Source: Chrysochromulina parva
Lineage: Eukaryota > Haptophyta > Prymnesiales > Chrysochromulinaceae
Length of the DNA: 18,993 bases
Reading direction: 5' to 3'
Assembly (NCBI GenBank): GCA_002887195.1
Contig: PJAB01000931.1
Coordinates: 1 to 18,993, forward strand
Positions within the stretch are counted from its first letter, which is position 1. Each line of letters opens with the position of its first letter. The notes beneath the pieces were generated by a model. The model was not told where the DNA came from, made no database searches, and was given only the letters and a program-made list of their open reading frames with translations. Below are positions 1-7,942 of this stretch, piece by piece. A program made the position numbers and the translations under genes.

Positions 1-39
1 ACCCCGGTAAGTACGTCCGGTCGACCAGCTCTTCCGCAT

Positions 40-285
40 CTGATCGGAACCGCCAATGTATCTCCCCTGATTACCTTACCTGTCTTCCAACGCCGACGAT
101 CCGACGCCCTTGCCAGGTCCGATTCCCCTGAGTACCTTACATCCTCCGACGCCGACGATCCGACGCCCTTGCCAGGTCCGATTCCCCTGAGTACCTTACA
201 TCCTCCGACGCCGACGATCCGACGCCATGCCAGGTCCAGTCTCCCCTGATTACCTGTCTTCCAACGCCGACGATCCGACATCATT
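40..285. repeat. Minisatellite, about 59-bp period, four copies
   Basis: The core CGCCGACGATCCGAC recurs at 91, 150, 209 and 265, giving spacings of 59, 59 and 56. The spacer between cores contains CCAGGTCC, then CCCCTGAGTACCTTAC or a variant reading CCCCTGATTACC. The two middle units are nearly identical and the outer ones are diverged, as expected of an expanding tandem array. No open frame of convincing composition crosses it. Confidence 0.9.
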
Positions 286-297
286 CATGTGCACGCT

Positions 298-390
298 TTC
301 CCTGATTGCATGCTGATGGGGCCCTCCCTCATCATGGCATGCCCATGGCCCTCCCTGATTGCATGCTGATGGGCCTCCCTCATCATGGCA
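298..390. repeat. Tandem duplication, about 55-bp period
   Basis: Two copies of a unit starting TCCCTGATTGCATGCTGATG and ending CCTCCCTCATCATGGCA lie at about 298-339 and 353-390, separated by a short variant of the same CATGGCC-type sequence. The array directly follows the 59-bp minisatellite. The minus-strand open frames across it translate only the repeat and are not called as genes. Confidence 0.8.
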
Positions 391-480
391 CACAGGTGAT
401 CGTGCCGATGTACCCCGGCGGGCGTCAACTTTCCGAGCCACAGCCCTGAGCCCAGAGACCACAGAATCATCGTCGTCGTC

Positions 481-1170
481 GTGATTCATGTCGAACGGGC
501 TCAATCGCGAACGGGGTGTTTCGAAGGTAAGAGCGAAAGGTATCCGCGAAGGATTACAGCCATCTTGGCCTGCCGCGAGCTCGGGTGTGGTGGTGATGAA
601 CTCGGAATCGCCGGCGGGATGTGCAGGACCTCAACATTGGGCTCGTGGATCGCGAAGACCGTTTCCGGAGAGAGAACCTCTCCGACTATCTTGCTCTTCT
701 TGTGATCCAGCCGGACCGTCTCATCAAACTCACTGCCAATCAAGGAGAGGCGCGCGCGCGATGCAATCAATCGTCAATTCGACAAAAGGTGATTCTGCCC
801 GTGCGACAAAAGGTGTTTCTGCCCGCACGGGCAGCACGGTAGCACTGCACTCACCAAGAATTGCACTCGCGCCCGCAGTAAAGGCCGCACCCGCACGAAT
901 TTACACGCATGGGCATCGCTGATTTGGCTAAGAGCTGAGCGAGCCGCCCTTGTGCTCGATGGGCTCGTCGCGGATCGATAGGAGCGCGCTTTCCGGAGAC
1001 ATTGAAATGAAGGCGCCTTCGTCGATTTCGTTCTTCTACACGAATGACGAAAAAGGTAATTTCCGTATTGCAGGACATTTATCTGGAAGATTCGACAATC
1101 TTGATCATTTGTTTTATCTTGTACATCCGGACCTATACACATCACACCACCTCGCACTACTCGACGTCCC
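481..1170. other. No convincing gene; 3' flank of the glycosyltransferase gene
   Basis: The open frames here are short, and several begin only at GTG or TTG. The least random is a minus-strand stretch at 501-767 with balanced amino-acid composition, including the peptide DETVRLDHKKSKIVGEVLSP; it has no upstream ATG in frame and is stopped at 776-774, so it could be an exon or a relic but I cannot name it. A 24-bp unit beginning CGACAAAAGGTG is tandemly duplicated at 780-803 and 804-827 and is flanked by inverted GCCCGTGCG/CGCACGGGC arms. Confidence 0.5.
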
Positions 1171-2508
1171 TCACGTGATGGTGGGACATCCCGCCAACAG
1201 ATCGTCGCCCATGTGCATGTACGTTCGCGGGTACTGCCCAAGGGACACGTGCCATTGAGCCCCAATGAGCGGAAGACCCCTCGTGCACTGGCCGCTGGCA
1301 CCTGGATGATCGCAAAGTACCATCACGGGAAACTGAGCCCACGGCTTGGATGTGCGGACTCGTCGGTAATTTGCGGCGATAAGCTCACCAAGAAGCATGG
1401 TGAAGGTGGATCCAAAGCTACCGAGTAGCACGTCCGCGCGGCTCAGCAGCGCCAGATCTTGCATCGCAACCTCGCCAGCGTCCTCTCCGTGCTCCAAGGG
1501 CACTCGATGACTGCGAGAGACGTTCTGATGTCCAGGGGGCCTGGGAATGGATACCACCTGGCATTCCGAGCCCTGGAGAGCATCCACAAAGGCTGATAGC
1601 GTGAGCCTCCTATCCGTCGCGAGAAGCACGATGCAAGCCTGCCCCGCAGAAGCGTAACGACGTCTCGCCTCTTGCACAGCCTGCTTGTACATATCAACCG
1701 CCTCAGTGCCTATGAAAGTTTGGAGCCGGTGGCGAATGTGCGCCGCAATCAGGAGCGGTGGGCGACCGTGTGCAGCACTGCTCGCCGATTGAAGCACTGC
1801 CTCAACGGGTTCTAGGACGCGCTTGGCATCAAACTCGAAGGAGAGTGTGAACAGTCGACCGAAGAGGTAGTGCGGTCCAAGAGCAAAAAGAGCAGCTGCA
1901 CGCGAAGTTCCATGCTGGAATCTCACGCTGCACCCTGCCCCCAGTGCAGCCAGCTCCATGGAGTCGAAGCGCTCCGCACCTTTACTTGAAAGAACGATGA
2001 GATCGTTTTCCGTATCGCACCGCCGCAACTGGCGAGTGCCGACACAAGCTAAACGTTGCTCAAAGCTCGAGTTTGACACTTCTGCAAGGGCGTCTCCCAG
2101 GCGGCAAGTGGAGCGCTTGGCGCACCGATCAGTCGTTGAGTGCAACCTCACATTGTTCAACCACGACGAGCGCTTTATGTACGTATCACATGGCTCAACC
2201 TGGTACTTCCAAGACTGGGACCATGCGAATGGCACATTGCGAGTCGTTGCAAAGGCTAGCGCGTTCAGGTAGTGATGCATGAAATTTCCTATGCGTGCAG
2301 GGCACGCATAGTCACTCGACACGCACGGCTGCTTGTACCAAGCAGTATCACCCATCAATGTAGCTTGCACATACTCAGTCAGCAATTTGTCGATGCGTTC
2401 CATGTGCGCTGCGACGTCTTGCGCGGGCACTTGCTTGAGGTCGGACCATGCGTGCTGCTTTGACAGCAATACCGCAAAGTCAGTTGAAAGGTTAGGACCG
2501 TGAGCCAT
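1171..2508 (-). CDS. Fucosyltransferase-like glycosyltransferase
   Basis: Predicted 445-residue enzyme with the layout of GDP-fucose-dependent transferases (GT-B fold, related to the GT23/GT37/GT65/NodZ group). Visible features: an N-terminal ARIGNFMHHYLNALAFA segment near residues 71-87, resembling the family's Gly-Asn donor-side loop; IAAHIRHRL near 254-262, matching the conserved H-x-R-x-R motif I; and MQDLALLSRADVLLGSFGST near 349-368, matching the (L/S)..aD.l.GS.gS motif with a hydrophobic helix after it. Such enzymes act in the secretory pathway on glycans or proteins. The open frame continues upstream of this ATG to a GTG at 2574 and beyond, with no ATG in frame. No signal anchor is visible, so an upstream exon carrying a membrane anchor may be missing. 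Acceptor substrate unknown. Confident of the family group, not of the linkage. Confidence 0.75.
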   Translation of the reverse strand: MAHGPNLSTDFAVLLSKQHAWSDLKQVPAQDVAAHMERIDKLLTEYVQATLMGDTAWYKQPCVSSDYACPARIGNFMHHYLNALAFATTRNVPFAWSQSWKYQVEPCDTYIKRSSWLNNVRLHSTTDRCAKRSTCRLGDALAEVSNSSFEQRLACVGTRQLRRCDTENDLIVLSSKGAERFDSMELAALGAGCSVRFQHGTSRAAALFALGPHYLFGRLFTLSFEFDAKRVLEPVEAVLQSASSAAHGRPPLLIAAHIRHRLQTFIGTEAVDMYKQAVQEARRRYASAGQACIVLLATDRRLTLSAFVDALQGSECQVVSIPRPPGHQNVSRSHRVPLEHGEDAGEVAMQDLALLSRADVLLGSFGSTFTMLLGELIAANYRRVRTSKPWAQFPVMVLCDHPGASGQCTRGLPLIGAQWHVSLGQYPRTYMHMGDDLLAGCPTIT

Positions 2509-2646
2509 CCTTCGGGGAAGACACCGCCACTTGGTCCACTTGCCTCCACGCGGCGCGTGCGCCGCCTTTGCCACACTCCCTCTCTCATGCCTCTTCGCGG
2601 CGCGCGGCGCGGCGCGCGCGCCGCCTGAAAAGGGACTTGCGGACTT

Positions 2647-2698
2647 CAGTTACCGGTAAAAAGACACCGGGGGGAGCCGGGACACAGTTACCGGTATA
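2647..2698. repeat. Short interspersed TACCGGTA element, copy 1
   Basis: The element is bounded by a 12-base direct repeat, CAGTTACCGGTA, at 2647-2658 and 2685-2696. Between them is a G-rich stretch, AAAAAGACACCGGGGGGAGC. Positions 2651-2680 match 16141-16170 at 28 of 30 bases in the same orientation. The left end contains the 10-base palindrome TTACCGGTAA. It lies between the Sel1 gene and the glycosyltransferase gene. Confidence 0.75.
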
Positions 2699-2700
2699 TG

Positions 2701-2723
2701 ATTATATGAGATCATATTCCAGG
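2701..2723. repeat. A+T-rich imperfect inverted repeat
   Basis: Complementary arms ATGAT and ATCAT around an A+T-rich centre form a short imperfect hairpin just outside the TACCGGTA element, 3' of the Sel1 gene on its coding strand. It stands out against GC-rich surroundings. It might be part of the element's insertion site or of a 3'-end signal; neither is shown. Confidence 0.3.
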
Positions 2724-2736
2724 ACCCGATAGACTT

Positions 2737-3774
2737 TTATCCGTCGAGAGCGTCAAGGAACTCCGCAGCACGCTGGTCCTTGGCAGTCCATTGCCGCGCC
2801 TTGTCGTCCCGCGTGAAGCGCGGGCCCTTCCGAGGCTTTCTGAAGGCCTCTACTACCTGCTTCGTCTTCCGTCGCTCCTCGGCCCTCGCGAGCCGCTCGA
2901 TGGCCAAATCGAGCTCCAAAGAGGCCGCGAGTCGCAGACAGGCTGTGGGCCGAATGGCGTCATAGAGGGCGGGGTCGTCAATCTTGCTGCGCTCCTCGTA
3001 CAGGTAGAAGGCGGCCTCTTCGGAGCCGTCGAGCGGCGCCTGCTTCATCGCTTGAACCCACTGCTCAATGCCACGACGGACGTCACGACGCACGCCGATC
3101 CCGTGCACGAGAGCCCATCCCCAATTGAATTGGCCGAGTGCGGACGCCTGCGCGGCGGCGGCCTCGAAGCAACGCGCCGCCGCCCACGAGTCCTGCGTCA
3201 TCCCGCACTGCCCCTCGTCGAGCATCACGCCGAGCTTGCAGAGGCCCACGGGGGAGCCGGCAGCGGCCGTCGCCTCGATGATGGCCCTGCCCATGGCCTC
3301 GTCTTGCTCGACGCCGGAGCCACGCCGAATGCATCCGCCGAGGACGGCGAGAGCATCCAGGTTGCCTTGGGCAGCCGAGGCGGCGTGCCATTTCGCACTC
3401 GCGCGTAGGTCTGAACTGCACCCACCCACTCCCGAGAAGAGGAGAAGGCCAAGGGTCTGGGCAGCCAGAGGGTCGCCTGCTAACGCGAACGGCTCTATGC
3501 AAGCGAATCGGCCGGCGAAGGGGGTGTCAGCGCTGAAGATGTATTCGCCTTGCTTCGGCAGCGCCTCTGGTCGCTCCACGACGCTACTGCTGGTGGCTGT
3601 GTGTAACGCAGCAATCACCGCGCAAGCCACGGCAGCTGCTTCTTCTGGCTCCGGTCGGGAATTGACGCCGAACGCAGCGGCGCACGCGTCGCGCATGCCC
3701 AGTGCAAGCGGCAAGGGCGGACGCGCAGGCACGACGACCGTGGACACGGAGAGGAGCGCAAAGGAACTGCACAT
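2737..3774 (-). CDS. Sel1-like repeat protein, probably secreted or ER
   Basis: Predicted 345-residue protein. The longer open frame starts with GTG at 3906, so the first ATG, at 3774, is chosen; it begins MCSSFALLSVSTVVVPARPP, which looks like a cleavable signal sequence or organelle presequence. Residues about 104-250 form about four Sel1-like alpha-helical repeats (for example AAQTLGLLLFSGVGG, NLDALAVLGGCIRRGSGV, GLCKLGVMLDEGQCG, ALGQFNWGWALVHGIGVRRD), each with the A..LG....G.G pattern followed by an AA-G helix. The C-terminus (about 300-345) is basic and charged, with Lys/Arg-rich stretches. Sel1 repeats are protein-protein scaffolds, known for example in ER-associated degradation adaptors and in many bacterial regulators. 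The specific partner cannot be inferred. Confidence 0.75.
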   Translation of the reverse strand: MCSSFALLSVSTVVVPARPPLPLALGMRDACAAAFGVNSRPEPEEAAAVACAVIAALHTATSSSVVERPEALPKQGEYIFSADTPFAGRFACIEPFALAGDPLAAQTLGLLLFSGVGGCSSDLRASAKWHAASAAQGNLDALAVLGGCIRRGSGVEQDEAMGRAIIEATAAAGSPVGLCKLGVMLDEGQCGMTQDSWAAARCFEAAAAQASALGQFNWGWALVHGIGVRRDVRRGIEQWVQAMKQAPLDGSEEAAFYLYEERSKIDDPALYDAIRPTACLRLAASLELDLAIERLARAEERRKTKQVVEAFRKPRKGPRFTRDDKARQWTAKDQRAAEFLDALDG

Positions 3775-3987
3775 GCTCCTGTGACGAGCAGCACAGGCCC
3801 TCTCTGTGTTTGCTCCTTTGTGTGAATGTGAATGTCTTACATCCGAAGAAAATTGGCACGCGGACCGACGCACGGACGCAATCGGCAGCAGTGGAGTACT
3901 GTACACGTGTACACCCGTCGGACGTGGCGTCCGAGAACCGAGGCCAATTTATTAGGCCTTTTGGTTTTGCGTTTTGCTTTTGGGAAC

Positions 3988-4782
3988 TTACAACTTTTGG
4001 GCGAGGCCGTGTTCAAACTTTATGCTTTTGAGACTTACCTCTGTATCGAACCAAAAAGCTTCGAGGTGATGGATCTGACGCGACCGCGGTTGTCTCATTC
4101 CATCGAAGAGTAGACCCTGTGGAGCGGCGACGGGCACGGCACACACATCCACACATCGCCCACAGGGCGCGTGTGCCGTCAGCCGCGCTCGCTGCAAGGC
4201 ATGGCATGCGCAGGGAGCACGAAAGTGAAGGCCTCGGGTTCGATGACGGACGCGCGTGCACTCCCAAAACCACGAGATCGGTAGCTTGACCTCGCCGTCC
4301 AGGCGGCAGTATTCGGACGGGAAGACGATGACAGGCATCACCTGGTTGCCGTCCGCGTCGGGCTTGACCAGGAACTTCAACGCCTCGTGCACCTCCGCCA
4401 ACTCGAGCACGCCATTGTTGTTCTTGTCAAAGTGGCGGAAGAGAACCTCGCAATAGTAGCGTGAGAAGACCTTGGCCGTCAGCACCTTGACGCCGTCTTC
4501 CCTGTCGTCGGCATGCGCCAAAAACTGATACTCCATGGCCTGGAAGACGTGCGGCGCGAGCTCTTCCACGCCAAGCTCCTTCGCCATCCCAGCCTTGAGC
4601 TCCTCGAGAGTCAAGCCGCCCGAGCGGTTCAAATCCATCTGCTTAAAGGCATGGCGCACACGACCAGGCGGCCTCGTGCGGTCCGCCGGCTTGAGCAGCA
4701 TGCCAGGTTCTGCAGTCGGCGGCTTCTGCAGGCACTGTGCCAGTAGCCGGCACAACAATCCGACCAAGTCCCCAGGGACCAT
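3988..4782 (-). CDS. EF-hand calcium-binding protein
   Basis: Predicted 264-residue protein if read without introns. The longer frame starts with TTG at 4851, so the ATG at 4782 is preferred. Two EF-hand loops are clear: DLNRSGGLTLEE at residues 50-61 and the canonical DKNNNGVLELAE at 119-130. A divergent acidic segment (HADDREDGVKV) lies between them and could be a degenerate hand. The pairing suggests a Ca2+ sensor or buffer. The C-terminal third (about residue 175 on) is unlike an EF-hand protein and contains His/Arg/Cys-rich low-quality sequence. A GT...AG pair at 4261-4117 would remove it and end the protein at a TGA at 4097-4095, after WFWEVYSSME. A strong donor-like GAG|GTAAGT also occurs near 4038. 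The 3' end is therefore uncertain. Confidence 0.7.
   Translation of the reverse strand: MVPGDLVGLLCRLLAQCLQKPPTAEPGMLLKPADRTRPPGRVRHAFKQMDLNRSGGLTLEELKAGMAKELGVEELAPHVFQAMEYQFLAHADDREDGVKVLTAKVFSRYYCEVLFRHFDKNNNGVLELAEVHEALKFLVKPDADGNQVMPVIVFPSEYCRLDGEVKLPISWFWECTRVRHRTRGLHFRAPCACHALQRARLTAHAPCGRCVDVCAVPVAAPQGLLFDGMRQPRSRQIHHLEAFWFDTEVSLKSIKFEHGLAQKL
4117..4261 (-). other. Possible 145-bp intron in the EF-hand gene
   Basis: On the minus strand the segment begins GTGCACGCGC after TTTTGGGA and ends CGCCGCTCCACAG, a pyrimidine-rich acceptor. Removing it is phase-consistent: GA plus G restores GAG, then VYSSME and a stop. Retaining it gives a longer C-terminus of low-complexity Arg/Cys/His sequence. 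This is inferred from splice-like signals only. Confidence 0.35.
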
Positions 4783-5066
4783 CACTCCACCAGATCCCTC
4801 ACAGAGGTTCCGCGCACCGCAAGTAGGTGAGAGAGAGAGCAGGGGACACAAACAGCCACCAAATTGTGCTGCCTGGAGTCAATTGTTACTGTGAAATCAA
4901 GGTATATGTTGAGGATAAGTTCGGCGATCGGTCTGCGCACCCCCACGGTGTGTCTCCACGGGACCGGTGGGTGTGCGACTTGCCGCGACTTTGCAAAATA
5001 ACGTGAACGTGAGTTCCGTCCGGCGCGAACTGTGATGAAAGAAAGCCCTCTTTGGCTACCGGTACA

Positions 5067-6275
5067 ATGCGCACACCGTCTCTGCACATCCGATTCGACG
5101 GGAGCTTTCGCGGCAGCTGCGGCGGCTGTGGCGCAGTGCTCTGGCTCGACAACGTACTGCTGTGGGAGGGCGCCCGGTTCTTGCCGCGGTGTCCCTCGTC
5201 GACCGCTGCAGAGTATGAGGGCCTGTTGCTCGGTCTTGCGGCGGCGGCACAGCATGCCCTTGAGCCCTCAGTGCGTGCAGCCTTGACCGTCGAGGGCGAT
5301 TGTCGCGTCGTCCTCACGCAATTCGAGGGGCGTGCCACGCCGCGCAAGCTCTCAAAACTGCACGCGCGCGCGCATGAGCACGTCGCGCTGCTCGCGCCGA
5401 GGTCGCTCTCGACCTCACTTGTGCCACGCGAGCAGAACGCACACTGCGACGCGCTCTCGCGGGCAGCCATGGACGCGGCCGTCGATTTGAGAACGGGATC
5501 CATCCTCGGCACCGCCCGTGCCGGCCAGCGTCAGCAAGCGCTCGCGCTGCTTGAAGGCGCGGGGCGCGACGGCGTGCCATGCGACCCAACGCTCATCCTC
5601 GAGTTGCTCCTCGGCGCGCGCGCCGCCTCTGACTGGGGCGGCCTGCTCTCCGTGTACGCGGAGGCGGAGGCACAATCTGGGATCGGCACGGGCCGAGGCT
5701 CGAGCGGCGCTGGGCCGGGCGGGCGGGCGCTCGCGATCGAGGCGCTCGAGGCACTTGAGGTGCGTCGTGGCACGTCGGCGGGACGGCACCTAGTCGAGCT
5801 CCGGCGGCAGGCGAGAGACGAGGCGCAGCGGCGCCCGAGACGGTATGCTCTCGCAGAGGCGCGGCCGCAGACGCAGACGTCACTGCGCAGTGACGGCGAA
5901 TCAGTCGAGAGAGTAGCGGCCGCTGCGGCGGCGTTGGACGCGGTCGGCGTTCACGGTCGGCGTTCACGGTCAGCGGCGATGGACACGGTCGGCGAGGAAG
6001 AGATAGCGGCGGCGGCGGCGGCGGCGGCTGACGAGGAGCGACTCCGCACACCCATCGACGACGGCCCCAAAGATGACCGAAAAGAGGAGCGCGCGTTGGC
6101 GGCAGCCTGCTGGCGTGAGGCGCTCGAGCGTGAGGTCGGCGGCCCCGAGGCGCTCCGAGGAGAGAGGAGCGAGCCCGAGGCGCTCGAGCGGCTCGTAGCG
6201 CTGGCCGAGCGGCTGCAGAGTGAGCACGGCTTTGGTCGCACTCCAGAGAACTGTCCTACCAACGACAGGCGGTAA
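5067..6275 (+). CDS. RNase H-like domain protein with PPR-like segment
   Basis: Predicted 402-residue protein. The open frame reaches back to a TTG at 5052; the first ATG, at 5067, is used. Residues about 5-138 are an RNase H fold of the plant/bacterial RVT_3-like type. The four acidic catalytic positions look intact: D11 in RFDGSF, E49 in TAAEYEG, D78 in VEGDCRV and D128 in AHCDALSRA, the last preceded by VPREQN as in RNase HI relatives. It should therefore be able to cleave RNA in RNA:DNA hybrids. Residues about 147-203 (QQALALLEGAGRDGVPCDPT onward) resemble one or two pentatricopeptide helix pairs, with the G-(V/I)-x-P-D type turn. The remainder is Ala/Glu/Arg-rich, with a (GCG)n-coded poly-Ala tract and repeated PEAL(E/R) segments. 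No clear targeting peptide. The RNase H call is strong and the PPR-like call moderate. Confidence 0.8.
   Translation: MRTPSLHIRFDGSFRGSCGGCGAVLWLDNVLLWEGARFLPRCPSSTAAEYEGLLLGLAAAAQHALEPSVRAALTVEGDCRVVLTQFEGRATPRKLSKLHARAHEHVALLAPRSLSTSLVPREQNAHCDALSRAAMDAAVDLRTGSILGTARAGQRQQALALLEGAGRDGVPCDPTLILELLLGARAASDWGGLLSVYAEAEAQSGIGTGRGSSGAGPGGRALAIEALEALEVRRGTSAGRHLVELRRQARDEAQRRPRRYALAEARPQTQTSLRSDGESVERVAAAAAALDAVGVHGRRSRSAAMDTVGEEEIAAAAAAAADEERLRTPIDDGPKDDRKEERALAAACWREALEREVGGPEALRGERSEPEALERLVALAERLQSEHGFGRTPENCPTNDRR
6006..6028 (+). repeat. (GCG)n trinucleotide repeat in coding sequence
   Basis: About seven to eight GCG units encode a poly-Ala run in the RNase H-like protein. Just upstream, at about 5943-5972, GTCGGCGTTCACG is duplicated in tandem. 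Both are signs of slippage in the disordered C-terminal half. Confidence 0.85.
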
Positions 6276-6526
6276 GCTCAATTTTCGTCGTCATCACCGC
6301 AGGAAGAGAGATATCGACGTACCGTGCGTACGGCCTTCATCTTGTGTAGCTACCGAGCCCGGGTGTTGGATACCGGCTTTTATGTGCACGAGGAGCTGTG
6401 CAAATCTTGTCAAAATCTTTATGTACGTATCTTTCCGTTCGTGTGGGTTTCCTCTGTCTCGCGTCGCCGCCTTGCTCCTCGCATGTCACACAGGACCGCC
6501 GTGACACGCGTCACAGGACACACTCA

Positions 6527-7744
6527 CTACCGTATGGTACACCTTGTCCCATACCGCGAGAGGCGCGGGGTCTCAGGTGGGCCTGAGGGACGCGACTCCA
6601 TCTCCTCAACCGGGCGCAGAGGCGCAGGCTCGCCAAGCTGCACGAGCGCCCGGTCCCGGTTGGCGCGTGCGGCCTCGTACCACGCGTCGATACCCAGCGC
6701 CGTGTGGAAATCGAGAACCGCCTTGTCCGCCTCGCCCGTCGAGAGTCGCAGCGCGCCGCGGTTGTTGTGAGCACGCGCCGTAGTGATATCCGAGCCGCCA
6801 GAGGCCGTTGAGAGCTCGATGGCACGGTCAAAGGCCTGCTGAGCGGCGCGTTCGTGCCCCTGACACCACTCGACCAGCCCCAGGTTCGTCAACGCGCGCG
6901 CATGCCCAGGACGACGCTCGAGGGCTTCGAGAAGCGACTCGCGCGCTGTAGTGAGCTGGTAACCCGGCTGGATGATGGACGTCATCAGGCTCTCGAGGAG
7001 CGCCGCCTCATAGTGAGCGACGCCGCGGTCATTGAGGAGTTCCACCAGCTCCTCCTCCGCGCACGCGCCTGCGCCCGCTGCCCCACCGGCACCATTGGCA
7101 GGATCGGCAGGGTCGGTGGCGGCCGTCACATCGTCGTCTCTGAGTGCCGCCCTGAGGAGCCGCAACGCCTCATCGAAGCACTCAATAGAGTGCGCCAGCC
7201 GCTCGGCCTTCGCGTCTTCCTCATCCGCTGTCGCCTTGGCCCACTCAAGCAGCGTACGCGCCGCCACCGCCTGCGCCGCCCACCATGTGGGCGCCGCGCC
7301 ATCAAGCAGCTCCGCGCAACAAGACCACCCTTGCTCGAAACGGCCATGACGAAGCGCGGCGTCGGCGTCCTCCCGAAACCGATGCTGACTAGCGGTTGGA
7401 GACCCAGGTGACGATGGCGGCGGCGATGGCGGCGGCGATGGCGGTGGCGATGGCGGCGGCGATGGCAGCGGCGAACACGGTGGTGGCGATGATGGCGGCA
7501 AGGGCGGCGGCGGCGGTGATGGAGGAGGTGGTGGCGGCAGCCCCAGAGCAGCCGATTGAACTACCCATGCCCCACATGCCGCATTTGATCCAAAGCCAAG
7601 GGCGCCCAGCCGGCGACGGGCACAGCAAGGACATCGAGGTGCCGTGTTCGAGATGCTTGCCATCCATTCATTCCTTCTAAAGGTGCTCAGAACGACGGTT
7701 GTTTGCAGCTGAAAACTTGGTCGTATAGGTTGGTTATTGCCCAT
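6527..7744 (-). CDS. TPR protein with N-terminal Pro-rich tract
   Basis: Predicted 405-residue protein from an ATG at 7744; a second ATG at residue 28 (7663) is possible and begins MASISNTAPRCPCCARRR, which could be a presequence. Residues 70-113 are a Pro/Ser tract (SPPPSPPPSPPP type), coded by 12-bp DNA repeats. Residues about 120-200 are helical with Trp/Cys. The C-terminal half has two good tetratricopeptide repeats, ARALTNLGLVEWCQGHERAA (283-302 and on to about 316) and ARAHNNRGALRLSTGEADKA (323-342 and on to about 356), plus a likely earlier divergent one around 236-275 interrupted by extra sequence. TPRs bind partner proteins; the Pro-rich tract is likely an extended linker. It is convergent with the RNase H gene and divergent from the channel gene. 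The partner is unknown. Confidence 0.7.
   Translation of the reverse strand: MGNNQPIRPSFQLQTTVVLSTFRRNEWMASISNTAPRCPCCARRRLGALGFGSNAACGAWVVQSAALGLPPPPPPSPPPPPLPPSSPPPCSPLPSPPPSPPPSPPPSPPPSSPGSPTASQHRFREDADAALRHGRFEQGWSCCAELLDGAAPTWWAAQAVAARTLLEWAKATADEEDAKAERLAHSIECFDEALRLLRAALRDDDVTAATDPADPANGAGGAAGAGACAEEELVELLNDRGVAHYEAALLESLMTSIIQPGYQLTTARESLLEALERRPGHARALTNLGLVEWCQGHERAAQQAFDRAIELSTASGGSDITTARAHNNRGALRLSTGEADKAVLDFHTALGIDAWYEAARANRDRALVQLGEPAPLRPVEEMESRPSGPPETPRLSRYGTRCTIR
7413..7472. repeat. 12-bp tandem repeat, five units
   Basis: Units of GATGGCGGCGGC start at 7413, 7425, 7437, 7449 and 7461, with one-base variants in the third and fifth. Related G+C-rich triplets continue to about 7545. 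Read on the minus strand, the array encodes the SPPP-type tract of the TPR protein; on the plus strand it gives a spurious Met/Ala-rich frame. Confidence 0.9.
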
Positions 7745-7942
7745 ACTCAGGGCTTTCTTTCCGGCATCCCCTATGTTTTTTAGAACGGTCTACTTCTGAG
7801 AAGCGTTAAAACTTTCTGGTTGGCCGAGAGCGAACAACCACATCGTGTGGCTCCCGCAAGGCCACACCTCAAAGGACACGCTGTTGGATCCGGACGTGAG
7901 TGCAAGCGCCACAACCTCACGCTCAGAACTCTTACGGCGAAC

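Noticed and set aside
250..504. Minus-strand open frame rich in Asp, His and Gly
   Set aside because: It is a translation of the repeats at 298-390, with repeated ACHDEGGP-type peptides and no other content.
774..1301. 175-residue minus-strand open frame, and overlapping plus-strand frame 959-1258
   Set aside because: Both overlap the 3' end of the glycosyltransferase gene, contain no recognisable motif and have Arg/Ser-rich or chance composition.
2791..3784. Long plus-strand open frames opposite the Sel1 gene
   Set aside because: They are antisense to the Sel1 repeats, and their Ala/Arg/Pro-rich composition is typical of antisense GC-rich coding DNA.
4230..4250. GGTTCGA-type sequences as tRNA T-loops (also near 15728 and 10861)
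   Set aside because: Each lies within coding sequence or lacks matching acceptor and anticodon stems.
6854..7411. 185-residue plus-strand open frame opposite the TPR gene
   Set aside because: It is antisense to clear TPR coding sequence and Arg-rich without a family signature.
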